A stretch of 64,000 bases of DNA. Origin: Clostridium sp. BJN0001 (GTDB taxonomy: Bacteria > Bacillota > Clostridia > Clostridiales > Clostridiaceae). The first letter of the stretch is position 1, and each line of letters starts with the position of its first letter. Positions 28,256 through 36,733 of this stretch are shown piece by piece. Both the position numbers and the translations under genes were made by a program. The stretch lies in the NCBI RefSeq assembly GCF_022869825.1, contig NZ_CP094971.1, positions 869,501-933,500 on the forward strand. The letters are read 5' to 3'. The notes beneath the pieces were generated by a model. That model saw nothing but the letters and a program-made list of their open reading frames with translations, had not been told where the DNA came from and did no database searches.

Positions 28256-29422
28256 TTAAGCATTTATCATTGCATCTGCAAATTCATTAAGCTTAGGTAA
28301 ATCAGCTTCTTTTAATACAGATTTTATTGTAAGAGTTTTATCACATATATTTATTTCTTTCATTTTTGCTAATTCATTCTTCATACATTTTGCAGCAAGA
28401 GGTGCCCATGAACCATTTTCTATTAAGCCGACAGTTCTCTTTTGGAAATTTTTATGTAATAATCTGCATAAGAAATCTTCCATACATGGGAATATTCCAC
28501 CATCATAAGTAGCAGCTGCAAGTATTAATTTATTGAATTTAAATGAGTCAGAAACTGCTTTTGACATATCGTCTCTTGATAAGTCATATAAAACAACGTT
28601 CTTTTCACCTTTATCTTTAAGTACTGAAGCCATTTTTATAGCTGCATCCTTTGTATTTCCGTGAATAGAAGCGTATGCTATTACTATTCCGTTTTCTTCA
28701 GGTTTGTAGCTGCTCCATGTAGAATACTTTTCAATATAATATCCAAGATTACTCTTTAAGACTGGTCCATGAAGTGGGCATATAGTTTTTATATCAAGAG
28801 TTGCAGCTTTTCTTAAAAGAGCCTGTACAGGAGCACCATATTTTCCAACTATATTTATAAAGTATCTTCTTGCTTCATCTGTCCATTCTTCATCAGCATC
28901 AAGATCACCGAATTTTCCAAATCCATCTGCAGAGAAAAGAACTTTTTCAGTTACTTCATAATCAACCATTACTTCTGGCCAATGTACCATTGGTGCCATA
29001 AAGAATTTAAGTGTGTGCTTTCCTAATTTTAATTCATCAGCTTCTTTAACGACAACTTTTCTGTTTTCGATATTTATATCAAAAAATTGAGGGAACATCT
29101 GAAATGTTTTTGGATTTCCTACTAATTTCATTTCAGGGTATCTTTTTGCAAGTTCTTCGATATTTGCAGCGTGGTCTGGTTCAAGATGTGAAATAATTAA
29201 ATAGTCTACTTTTCTTCCTGAAAGTGTAGTTTCAAGATTTTCAAGCCATTCGTCTTTTGCTCTTTTATCTACAGTATCAAGTACTGCTACTTTGTCATCT
29301 AAAATAACATATGAGTTATATGATATACCATTTGGAATTTTATACTGGCTTTCAAAAATATCCAATGTTTTATCATTTACTCCTATATACTTTATTGATT
29401 CTGAAATTTCTACATTACTCAT
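28256..29422 (-). CDS. fprA: Flavodiiron protein (FprA family)
   Basis: An A-type flavoprotein, 388 residues, which reduces O2 to water (and sometimes NO) and protects anaerobes. The N-terminal metallo-beta-lactamase diiron domain (about 1-250) has HLEPDHAAN, VHWPEVM, SADGFGKFGDLD and CPLHGPVLK, the ligand set H-x-E-x-D-H, H, D, H. The C-terminal flavodoxin domain begins at IVIAYASIHGNTKDAA, the FMN phosphate loop. No rubredoxin is fused, so an external electron donor is needed. The ribosome site is AAGGA. A consensus promoter and an 18-bp palindrome lie upstream. Confidence 0.95.
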   Translation of the reverse strand: MSNVEISESIKYIGVNDKTLDIFESQYKIPNGISYNSYVILDDKVAVLDTVDKRAKDEWLENLETTLSGRKVDYLIISHLEPDHAANIEELAKRYPEMKLVGNPKTFQMFPQFFDINIENRKVVVKEADELKLGKHTLKFFMAPMVHWPEVMVDYEVTEKVLFSADGFGKFGDLDADEEWTDEARRYFINIVGKYGAPVQALLRKAATLDIKTICPLHGPVLKSNLGYYIEKYSTWSSYKPEENGIVIAYASIHGNTKDAAIKMASVLKDKGEKNVVLYDLSRDDMSKAVSDSFKFNKLILAAATYDGGIFPCMEDFLCRLLHKNFQKRTVGLIENGSWAPLAAKCMKNELAKMKEINICDKTLTIKSVLKEADLPKLNEFADAMINA

Positions 29423-29451
29423 AAAAAAAATCCTTCTTCCTAAAATAAAAA

Positions 29452-29515
29452 TATTATTAATTAATAATAATAATCAACTAATATTAATTATATAGAACTA
29501 ATCATAAATAGTCAA
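29452..29515 (-). promoter_or_regulatory. Promoter and palindrome upstream of the flavodiiron gene
   Basis: Reading the minus strand, TTGACT (29515-29510) and TATAAT (29492-29487) are separated by 17 bp, a near-consensus promoter. Downstream is a perfect 18-bp palindrome TATTATTAATTAATAATA (29452-29469) in the leader, positioned like a repressor operator (for example a PerR/Fur-type protein). AT-richness makes chance possible. Confidence 0.6.
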
Positions 29516-29558
29516 TAGATATTATAGTAAGTTATAGAATATATACTATTTTTAACTA

Positions 29559-30527
29559 TTATTTAATATTTTTTAATGCTTTTTCAAAAATATCAATGAC
29601 ATCTTTTGTATGAGATAAAAAATGGCTGCATTTTTTAAAGTCTTTTTCTTTATATATTTTATTGAATTCATTAAGTTCATAAGTCATTCTATTTGAATAT
29701 TTTTGAACATTATATTTTTTTATTTCTTTATCTCTTATTTTAATTTCAATCTCATTCATTTCATTTGCTGTACCATTTAACTTTATATATCCATTATCAC
29801 CTTCTATATAACATGAACTTTCTGCAAAACAGTCTTTAGCAGCAGTTAATGAAGCTGTAAATTTATCATATTTCAAAATAATTATTCCAGATGTATCAAC
29901 TTTATTAAAACCTAAGTTTGCAAAATAGTATGCATCAGTAGGACTTCCAAATAATCCTGATACAAAATGAATATTATATATATTCAAATCTGGAAGTACA
30001 CCGCCTCCAAGATCAGGATTAAAAACAGGTGCTATAATTTTCTTTAAATAATTATCATATCTACTTGAATACTGTGTAAAATTGCATGAAACAATTTTAA
30101 CATTTCCTATTTTATTTAAATGTTCTTTTATTAATTTATAATTTGGCATATAGATTGTTGTAATTGCTTCAAATATAAATAGCTTATTTTCTGAAGCGAT
30201 ATTTATAAGATTTTCTGTTTGTTTTTTTGACATAGTGAATGGTTTTTCACATATTAAATTCTTACCCGCCTTAAGAGCTTTTAGAGAAAACTCATAGTGG
30301 AGTGAATTTGGAAGAGCTATATAGATAAACTCTATTTCGCTATCTTTAAGCATTTCATCATAATCTGTATATATTTTTGAAAAATTATTCTCTTTAGCTA
30401 TTTTTTTAGCTTTCTCTATACTTTTTTCTCTACAGAAGATTGCACATATTTGAATATCTGAAATATTTTTTGCAGCATCTGTAAATGTAGGAACTATCAT
30501 GCCTGAACCGGCTATTGCTATTTTCAT
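29559..30527 (-). CDS. Gfo/Idh/MocA family oxidoreductase
   Basis: An NAD(P)-dependent sugar or polyol oxidoreductase, 322 residues. The Rossmann start IAIAGSGMIVPTFTDAA and the EKP motif in LICEKPFTMSKKQTE are characteristic of the family; the C-terminal half is the substrate-binding beta-sheet domain. It starts 17 bp after the glycyl radical activase stop with a GGGGGGT ribosome site, so it is in the activase operon. Its job is therefore likely tied to the radical enzyme substrate. 1,5-anhydrofructose reductases belong to this family, which fits the pathway proposed here, but substrate specificity is inferred. Confidence 0.88.
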   Translation of the reverse strand: MKIAIAGSGMIVPTFTDAAKNISDIQICAIFCREKSIEKAKKIAKENNFSKIYTDYDEMLKDSEIEFIYIALPNSLHYEFSLKALKAGKNLICEKPFTMSKKQTENLINIASENKLFIFEAITTIYMPNYKLIKEHLNKIGNVKIVSCNFTQYSSRYDNYLKKIIAPVFNPDLGGGVLPDLNIYNIHFVSGLFGSPTDAYYFANLGFNKVDTSGIIILKYDKFTASLTAAKDCFAESSCYIEGDNGYIKLNGTANEMNEIEIKIRDKEIKKYNVQKYSNRMTYELNEFNKIYKEKDFKKCSHFLSHTKDVIDIFEKALKNIK

Positions 30528-30544
30528 TTTTACCCCCCATAATT

Positions 30545-31447
30545 TTAAAAGTAACAGTTTAATCCATTAGATATAAATATATTCTTAAAAGATTCTAGAT
30601 CTTCTTCGTGGAGCTGTTTTACATTTTCAAATACATAATTTTTATTTAGATAGGTATATTTTTTTTGCCCATACTGATGAAATGGAAGAATATTTATTTT
30701 TGAAACATTTAATGATTTTAAAAGTTTTGAGAAACCTTCTGCATCTTCAAGTGATGAATTAAATCCAGGAATTACAGGAATACGAACAATTACATCTTTT
30801 TTTGAGTTTATCGCATATTTAAGATTCTCAATTATAATATCATTATATACTCCTGTTTTTTCAAAATGCTTTTCTCTATTATAATGTTTTACATCAAATA
30901 AAAGAAGATCCACATCTTTTATAAAAGATTTAAATATGGAAGGACTAGAATATCCTGTTGTTTCAATTGCTGTATGAATATTATGCTTTTTTAATTCTTT
31001 AAGAAGTTCTGATGCGATTTCATGCTGCACTAAAACTTCGCCGCCTGACAATGTTACTCCTCCATTTGATTCTTCATAAAAGTCTTTATCTTTTAAAACT
31101 TCTTTCATTATATCTGAAATACTTTTATATTCCCCTTCATAGAAAAGAGCTTTATTTGGACACTGTTTTGTACATAAAAGACATGCTGAACATTTATTAT
31201 TATTTACGTTTATCTTATCATTTATTAATGATATACATGATTTTTCACAAACATTTATACAATGTCCGCATTTTAAACATTTGCTCTTATCCCATAAAAT
31301 CTGAACACGAGCATCTTGAGATTCTGGATTCGAACACCATTCACATTTTAGAGGACAACCTTTAAAAAATACGACTGTTCGTATGCCGGATCCATCGTGA
31401 ATGCTGTATTTTTGTATATTAAATATACATGCTTTATCATTTTTCAT
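30545..31447 (-). CDS. Glycyl-radical enzyme activating protein (radical SAM)
   Basis: A radical SAM activase, 300 residues, which installs the glycyl radical on the GRE encoded divergently. The SAM cluster motif CxxxCxxC is in GCPLKCEWCSNPES. Two further ferredoxin-like clusters are CLKCGHCINVCEKSC and CSACLLCTKQCPNKA, as in the YbiY/PflC/GRE-activase branch with an inserted double cluster. I choose the start MKNDKACIF at 31447, which has GAGAGGGG upstream, over a TTG six codons earlier. It is the first gene of a two-gene minus-strand operon. Confidence 0.93.
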   Translation of the reverse strand: MKNDKACIFNIQKYSIHDGSGIRTVVFFKGCPLKCEWCSNPESQDARVQILWDKSKCLKCGHCINVCEKSCISLINDKINVNNNKCSACLLCTKQCPNKALFYEGEYKSISDIMKEVLKDKDFYEESNGGVTLSGGEVLVQHEIASELLKELKKHNIHTAIETTGYSSPSIFKSFIKDVDLLLFDVKHYNREKHFEKTGVYNDIIIENLKYAINSKKDVIVRIPVIPGFNSSLEDAEGFSKLLKSLNVSKINILPFHQYGQKKYTYLNKNYVFENVKQLHEEDLESFKNIFISNGLNCYF

Positions 31448-31485
31448 AGAAAAAACCCCTCTCAAATTTATTATAATATATAATT

Positions 31486-31556
31486 ATCGTATCATGAAAA
31501 AGAAAAAGTGTAAATAAAAAATTACATTTGAAATAAAAATAAGTTTCATATAAAAC
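31486..31556. promoter_or_regulatory. Divergent promoter region with putative operators, activase side
   Basis: On the minus strand TTTACA (31514-31509) and TACGAT (31491-31486) are spaced by 17 bp and serve the activase operon. Next to it lie two operator-like elements, ACATTTGAAATAAAAAT (31524-31540) and AAGTTTCATATAAAAC (31541-31556). They match elements at the GRE promoter (14 of 17 and 13 of 16 bases). The DeoR-type gene between is the natural binder. Confidence 0.6.
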
Positions 31557-31614
31557 ATGAACGTGCTTAAAATTGAAAAATAGTGTATAATATAATTATG
31601 AATGGAGGAATTTT

Positions 31615-32358
31615 ATGATAAAGAGATATGCAGAATTAGTTGATATAGTAAATAAATATAAACGTATAGAAGTTTCAAAACTTGCAGAAATGCTTGATGT
31701 TTCTCAGGTTACAATAAGAAAAGACCTTAAAAAGCTAGAAGATAAAGGACTTTTAAGCAGAGAACATGGGTTTGCAATTATGTCGTCAAGTGACGATATA
31801 AGGAGCAGACTTACATATAATTATGATACAAAATTAAAAATAGCAAAAAAGGCAGCTGAAATGGTTAAAGACGGAGAAACTTTGATGATTGAATCAGGTT
31901 CTTCATGTGTACTTTTAGCCGAAGAAATAGCAAAGAACAGAAATAATATAACAATAATTACAAATTCATTTTTTATTGCTGATTATATAAAGAAGCTTAA
32001 TGTGAAAATTGTTCTTTTAGGCGGAGATTATCAGGAGGAATCACAGGTTACAGTAGGACCACTAACAACAATGTGTGCAAGGACTTTTCATGTTAATAAG
32101 CTATTTATAGGTACTGATGGATACGACAAAGATACAGGATTTACAGGAAAAGATCTTCAAAGAACAGAGACAGTAAAGGCTATGGCTGAAAGTGCTGATA
32201 ATATAGTGATTTTAACCGATTCTTCTAAATTTTCAAGACGAGGAGTTGTATCTCAGTTTAAACCAGAAGAAGTAAGTTTTGTTTTTACTGATAAAGAGAT
32301 TCCTAAAGATATATCAGAAGATTTAGAGAAGAAAGATGTTAAATTAGTTACTATATAA
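31615..32358 (+). CDS. DeoR-family transcriptional regulator
   Basis: A 247-residue DeoR/GlpR-type regulator, normally a repressor released by a phosphosugar. The N-terminal winged helix spans about 1-55 (ELVDIVNKYKRIEVSKLAE, then VSQVTIRKDLKKLE). The C-terminal sensor domain has IESGSSCVLLAEEIA, GGDYQEESQVTVGP and IGTDGYDKDTGFTGKD, the usual effector pocket. It sits between the activase operon and the radical enzyme operon, both of which carry the same operator-like motifs. It probably controls the whole cluster. Confidence 0.93.
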   Translation: MIKRYAELVDIVNKYKRIEVSKLAEMLDVSQVTIRKDLKKLEDKGLLSREHGFAIMSSSDDIRSRLTYNYDTKLKIAKKAAEMVKDGETLMIESGSSCVLLAEEIAKNRNNITIITNSFFIADYIKKLNVKIVLLGGDYQEESQVTVGPLTTMCARTFHVNKLFIGTDGYDKDTGFTGKDLQRTETVKAMAESADNIVILTDSSKFSRRGVVSQFKPEEVSFVFTDKEIPKDISEDLEKKDVKLVTI

Positions 32359-32364
32359 ATAAAA

Positions 32365-32417
32365 AAGTTTCATTCGAAACAAAATATATTGACATTTGAA
32401 ACAAAACAATATATTAT
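32365..32417 (+). promoter_or_regulatory. Promoter and operators of the glycyl radical enzyme operon
   Basis: TTGACA (32389-32394) and TATTAT (32412-32417) with a 17-bp spacer form a near-perfect promoter. The element ACATTTGAAACAAAACA (32392-32408) overlaps the -35 and spacer. AAGTTTCATTCGAAAC (32365-32380), containing the inverted repeat GTTTC-ATTC-GAAAC, lies just upstream. Both match the elements in the activase/deoR intergenic region, so repression by the DeoR protein is likely. Confidence 0.7.
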
Positions 32418-32460
32418 AAAAATATAAACAGAACTAATATTTTGGAAAAGAGGGGATTTT

Positions 32461-34863
32461 ATGAATTGTTTTGGAGATTTAACAGTAAGAATGAATGAAC
32501 TTAGAGAGAAACTTTTAAATGCTAAATCAAATGTATGTGTTGAAAGAGCTATTCTTATAACTAAGAGCTATGAAGAAAATATAGATAAGCCATTAGCAAT
32601 AAGAAGAGCATTATCCCTTAAAAATATATTAGACAATATGAGTATTTTTATAGAGGATGAAACACTTTTAGCAGGAAATCAAGCTTCGTCAAACCGTGCT
32701 GCACCAATTTATCCTGAATATGCAATGGACTGGGTTATTGATGAACTTGATAAATTTGAAAAACGTAATGGAGACAAATTTTATATTACAGAAGAAAATA
32801 AGAAAGCATTAAAAGATATTGCTCCTTTTTGGAATCATAATACATTAAAGGATAGAGGACTTGCAGGAATGCCTGAGCATACTAAGATGTTTTATGATCT
32901 TGGAATTATTAAAGCAGAAGGAAATATAACATCTGGGGATGCACATCTTGCTGTAAATTATGAAAAAGTTTTAAAATATGGTCTTTCAAGCTTTAAAGAA
33001 AGAGCTAAGAAAAAATTAGAAAGTTTAGATCTTACAGAGTATAAGAATTTAAATAAATATTATTTTTATGAAGCAATTCTAATTGCAATAGATGCTGTTA
33101 AGAATTTTGCAAAAAGATATTCTGATCTTGCTTTAAAAAAAGCTAAGACTGAAAATAATGAAAAGAGAAAAGACGAACTTTTAGAGATGAGCAGAATACT
33201 TAAGAAAGTTCCATATTATAAAGCAGATACTTTTCATGAAGCAGTTCAAAGTTTATGGCTTACTCATTTAATTCTTCAGATTGAATCAAACGGTCACTCT
33301 CTTTCATATGGAAGAATGGATCAATATTTAGATCCATATTATGAAAAAGACTTAATAGATGGAAAAATTACTGAAAAATTTGCAGATGAAATAATGACAA
33401 ATTTATGGCTTAAAACATTCACAATAAATAAAATAAGAAGTTATTCCCACACTAAATTTAGTGCTGGAAGTCCTTTATATCAGAATGTAACAATTGGAGG
33501 ACAGACTGTATCAAAAAAGGATGCTGTAAATCCTATGAGCTATGTAATTTTAAGAAGTGTTGCAAAAACTCGTCTTCCACAGCCAAACCTTACAGTACGT
33601 TATCATAAAGGTCTTTCAGATGATTTCATGAAAGAGTGTATAGATGTTGTGAGACTTGGATTTGGAATGCCTGCATTTAATAATGATGAAATAATTATTA
33701 AATCATTTATGGAAAAAGGTGTTAAGGAAGAAGATGCATATAATTACAGTGCTATTGGATGTGTTGAAGTTGCAGTGCCTGGTAAATGGGGTTATAGATG
33801 TACAGGAATGAGTTTCTTAAATTTCCCCAAATCTCTCTTAATTGCATTAAATGATGGTGTAGATCCTGAGACAGGAACTAAATTATGCGAAGGAACTGGA
33901 CACTTTAAAGATATGACATCTTTTGATGATGTTATGAAAGCTTGGAAAAAAATCATTGCAGAATTTACAAGACAATGCGTAATAATAGATAACTGTGTTG
34001 ATACAGCTCTTGAAGAAGTTACATGTGATGTTCTCTGTTCGGCACTTACAGATGATTGCATAGAGAGGGGACTTAACTTAAAAGAAGGCGGAGCTGTCTA
34101 TGATTTTATTTCAGATCTTCAAGTTGGAATTGCAAATTTAGGCGATTCTTTAGCTGCAATAAAAAAATGTGTATTTGAAGACAAGAAGATAAGTACTTCA
34201 GAATTATGGGACGCACTTATGAATAATTTTGAAGGAGAAAACGGAAAAAATATACAAAATATGTTGCTTGATTCACCTAAATACGGAAATGATGATGATT
34301 ATGTAGACATGTTAATAAGAGATGCTTACGATATTTATATCTCTGAAATAAAGAAATACAAAAATACAAGATATGGAAGAGGCCCTATAGGAGGATGTTA
34401 TTATGCAGGAACTTCATCAATATCTGCAAATGTACCTCAAGGAGCAGGAACACTTGCAACACCTGATGGAAGAAAAAAAGGAGAACCTCTTGCAGAAGGA
34501 TGTTCACCAGCTCATGCAATGGATAAAAATGGTCCTACAGCAGTATTTAAATCAGTATCAAAACTTCCTACAAAAGACATTACAGGAGGGGTACTTTTAA
34601 ATCAAAAAGTTACACCACAGATGCTTGAAAAGGAAAGTGATAGAGAAAAACTTATCATGCTTATAAGAACATTTTTTAATAGACTTCATGGATTTCATGT
34701 GCAGTATAATGTTGTGTCAAGAGATACTTTAATTGATGCACAGATTCATCCTGAAAAACACAGAGATCTTATAGTAAGAGTTGCGGGTTATAGTGCATTC
34801 TTTAACGTACTTTCAAAAGAAACACAAGACGATATTATAGAAAGAACAGAACAGATATTATAA
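32461..34863 (+). CDS. Glycyl radical enzyme, YbiW-like (probable 1,5-anhydroglucitol-6-phosphate lyase)
   Basis: An 800-residue glycyl radical enzyme. The thiyl cysteine is C434 in AIGCVEVAVPGKWGYR and the radical glycine is G776 in RVAGYSAFF. The segments GIIKAEGNITSGDAHLAVN, LQIESNGHSLSYGRMDQY, PAFNNDEIII and GGCYYAGTSSISANVP follow E. coli YbiW closely as I remember it, much more than pyruvate formate-lyase or choline lyase. YbiW and PflD have been described as 1,5-anhydroglucitol-6-phosphate lyases forming 1-deoxyfructose-6-phosphate; I recall this without being able to check it. The adjacent fructose-6-phosphate-aldolase-like gene matches the next step. B12-independent diol dehydratase is an alternative. 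Confidence 0.9.
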   Translation: MNCFGDLTVRMNELREKLLNAKSNVCVERAILITKSYEENIDKPLAIRRALSLKNILDNMSIFIEDETLLAGNQASSNRAAPIYPEYAMDWVIDELDKFEKRNGDKFYITEENKKALKDIAPFWNHNTLKDRGLAGMPEHTKMFYDLGIIKAEGNITSGDAHLAVNYEKVLKYGLSSFKERAKKKLESLDLTEYKNLNKYYFYEAILIAIDAVKNFAKRYSDLALKKAKTENNEKRKDELLEMSRILKKVPYYKADTFHEAVQSLWLTHLILQIESNGHSLSYGRMDQYLDPYYEKDLIDGKITEKFADEIMTNLWLKTFTINKIRSYSHTKFSAGSPLYQNVTIGGQTVSKKDAVNPMSYVILRSVAKTRLPQPNLTVRYHKGLSDDFMKECIDVVRLGFGMPAFNNDEIIIKSFMEKGVKEEDAYNYSAIGCVEVAVPGKWGYRCTGMSFLNFPKSLLIALNDGVDPETGTKLCEGTGHFKDMTSFDDVMKAWKKIIAEFTRQCVIIDNCVDTALEEVTCDVLCSALTDDCIERGLNLKEGGAVYDFISDLQVGIANLGDSLAAIKKCVFEDKKISTSELWDALMNNFEGENGKNIQNMLLDSPKYGNDDDYVDMLIRDAYDIYISEIKKYKNTRYGRGPIGGCYYAGTSSISANVPQGAGTLATPDGRKKGEPLAEGCSPAHAMDKNGPTAVFKSVSKLPTKDITGGVLLNQKVTPQMLEKESDREKLIMLIRTFFNRLHGFHVQYNVVSRDTLIDAQIHPEKHRDLIVRVAGYSAFFNVLSKETQDDIIERTEQIL

Positions 34864-34882
34864 AATTTAAGGAGTGATAGAT

Positions 34883-35560
34883 ATGGAGTACATGCTTGAT
34901 ACAGTAAATTTAGATGATATTAAAAAGTGCGTGGAAATATTTCCGATTACAGGTATTACAAGTAATCCAAGCATTATAAAAAAAGAAGGAAAGATTGATT
35001 TTTTCAATCATTTTAAGAAGATTAGAGAAATTATAGGATATGAGAGAACTCTTCACATTCAGGTTGTAGCACAAGATGCAGAAGGAATAGTTAAAGATGC
35101 AGAAGCAATAATTAAAAATGTTGATGATAAAGTATCAGTTAAAATTCCTGTAAATGAAGAAGGTTTAAAAGCTATAAAGATATTAAAGAAAAAAGGAATA
35201 AGTGTAACTGCAACAGCAATTTATACAGAAGCTCAAGGTCTTTTAGCTATGGAATGTGGAGCAGACTTTATTGCACCATACTTTAATAGAATGGAAAATA
35301 TGAATATTGATCCTGAAGAAGTTATAAGCTGTTTTGCAGATATGATCGAAACTTATAATTATAAGACTAAAATATTAGCTGCAAGCTTTAAAAATATGGG
35401 ACAGGTAAATAGATCATTTAAGTGTGGAGCACAGGTTGCAACAATGGCTCCAGACATACTTTTAGGTTCATTAAAGATGCCTGCAATTAAACAGGCCGTT
35501 GATGATTTTACTTCTGATTTTGAGAAATTATATGGAAACATAACTATAAACCAGCTATAA
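34883..35560 (+). CDS. Fructose-6-phosphate aldolase-like (transaldolase family)
   Basis: A small transaldolase-family protein, 226 residues, the size of FsaA/TalC rather than true transaldolase (about 320). The Schiff-base lysine is K87 in KVSVKIPVNEEG. The start motif LDTVNLDDIK...ITGITSNPSI is diagnostic. It should split a fructose-type 6-phosphate into glyceraldehyde-3-phosphate plus a C3 ketone, here probably 1-deoxyfructose-6-phosphate giving hydroxyacetone. The start at 34883 has AAGGAG eight bases upstream. It lies 19 bp after the radical enzyme; E. coli pairs ybiW with fsaA and pflD with fsaB in the same way. Confidence 0.92.
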   Translation: MEYMLDTVNLDDIKKCVEIFPITGITSNPSIIKKEGKIDFFNHFKKIREIIGYERTLHIQVVAQDAEGIVKDAEAIIKNVDDKVSVKIPVNEEGLKAIKILKKKGISVTATAIYTEAQGLLAMECGADFIAPYFNRMENMNIDPEEVISCFADMIETYNYKTKILAASFKNMGQVNRSFKCGAQVATMAPDILLGSLKMPAIKQAVDDFTSDFEKLYGNITINQL

Positions 35561-35569
35561 TTATGTATG

Positions 35570-35612
35570 AAGCTTTTGGTAAAAAAATAAAATATTTCAA
35601 AAGCTTTTATCA
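35570..35612 (+). terminator. Weak intercistronic hairpin
   Basis: GAAGCTTTTG and CAAAAGCTTTT pair across a loop of about 19 nt between the aldolase and reductase genes. The tail is poor in T, so it may be a partial terminator or a processing site rather than an operon end. Confidence 0.4.
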
Positions 35613-35637
35613 TAGAATTATTATAAGGAGAAATATA

Positions 35638-36558
35638 ATGAAGAATATAGAGCTCGGGAAAACTGGCATTTTTGTACCAAGAGTTGCAATAGGATGTATG
35701 AGATTTGATGAGATTGATGATACTAGTCTTGAAACTTTTGTGAAAAATTCAATTGATAAAGGATTTAATTTTTTTGATCATGCTGATATTTATGGAAATG
35801 GATCGTGTGAAGAAAGATTTGGAAAATTACTAGCAAAAGATAAATCTTTGAGAGATAAAATAATACTTCAGTCAAAATGTGGCATAGTTCCAGGAGTAAT
35901 GTATGATTTGTCAAAAGAACATATATTAAAATCTGTAGATGAGATTCTTAAGAGATTAAACACAGAATATTTAGATGTTTTACTTCTTCATAGACCAGAT
36001 GCACTTATGGATCCTTCTGAAATAGCTGAAGCTTTTATGAAACTTAAGAATTCTGGAAAAGTAAATCATTTTGGAGTTTCTAATATGAAACCTATGCAGA
36101 TTGAGCTGATTAAGAAGTATTTTAAAGATGATATAGTTGCAGATCAGCTTCAGATGAGTATAACAAATTCAAATATTATTTCAAATGGAATGGAAGTAAA
36201 CATGACAACAGAAAGTTCTATTGATAGAGATGGAAGTGTTCTTGATTATTGCAGATTAAAAGATATTACAATTCAGGTATGGTCACCATTTCAGTATGGA
36301 TTTTTTAATGGAACATTTCTTGGAAATGATAAATTTTTAAATCTTAATAAAAAGATAGATGAAATAGCTGCAAAATATAATGTATCAAATACAACAATAG
36401 CGGCAGCGTGGATTTTAAGACATCCTGCTAATATGCAGCTTATCTCAGGAACTACAAATAAAAAGCGTTTTGAAGATGTTATTAAAGCTTGTGATATATC
36501 TCTTACAAGAAAAGAATGGTATGAGATTTACTTAGCAGCAGGAAAAATGTTGCCATAA
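35638..36558 (+). CDS. Aldo/keto reductase (YdhF-like)
   Basis: An NADPH-dependent aldo/keto reductase, 306 residues, (beta/alpha)8 barrel. It opens MKNIELGKTGIFVPRVAIGCMRF. The catalytic Asp/Tyr region FFDHADIYGNGSCEERFG, the Lys in QSKCGI and the LLHRPDALMDPSEIAEAF stretch match the YdhF group. I start at 35638, which has AAGGAG upstream; an ATG 25 codons earlier has no ribosome site. Position after the aldolase suggests it may reduce hydroxyacetone, as glycerol dehydrogenase does beside E. coli fsaB, or an anhydroketose. It ends the operon at a strong terminator. Confidence 0.88.
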   Translation: MKNIELGKTGIFVPRVAIGCMRFDEIDDTSLETFVKNSIDKGFNFFDHADIYGNGSCEERFGKLLAKDKSLRDKIILQSKCGIVPGVMYDLSKEHILKSVDEILKRLNTEYLDVLLLHRPDALMDPSEIAEAFMKLKNSGKVNHFGVSNMKPMQIELIKKYFKDDIVADQLQMSITNSNIISNGMEVNMTTESSIDRDGSVLDYCRLKDITIQVWSPFQYGFFNGTFLGNDKFLNLNKKIDEIAAKYNVSNTTIAAAWILRHPANMQLISGTTNKKRFEDVIKACDISLTRKEWYEIYLAAGKMLP

Positions 36559-36601
36559 AATTTAGTAGCCTTTTATAAATAAATATATAAATAAATATAT
36601 G

Positions 36602-36644
36602 AAAAAGTTGTACATGAATATTTTTTGTGTACAACTTTTTTATT
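36602..36644 (+). terminator. Terminator of the radical enzyme operon
   Basis: The stem AAAAAGTTGTACA/TGTACAACTTTTT has a loop of about 13 nt and a T-run. Confidence 0.85.
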
Positions 36645-36733
36645 TTATAGAATTAAGAGATATAATTAATATGTAAATATATTTATATACATAATTTGAG
36701 AAAAAATTTAATTAAAGAGAGAGGAAATAGAAT

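Noticed and set aside
33792..34061. 89-codon minus-strand frame inside the glycyl radical enzyme gene
   Set aside because: Fully antisense to a well-conserved gene, with no ribosome site or family match.
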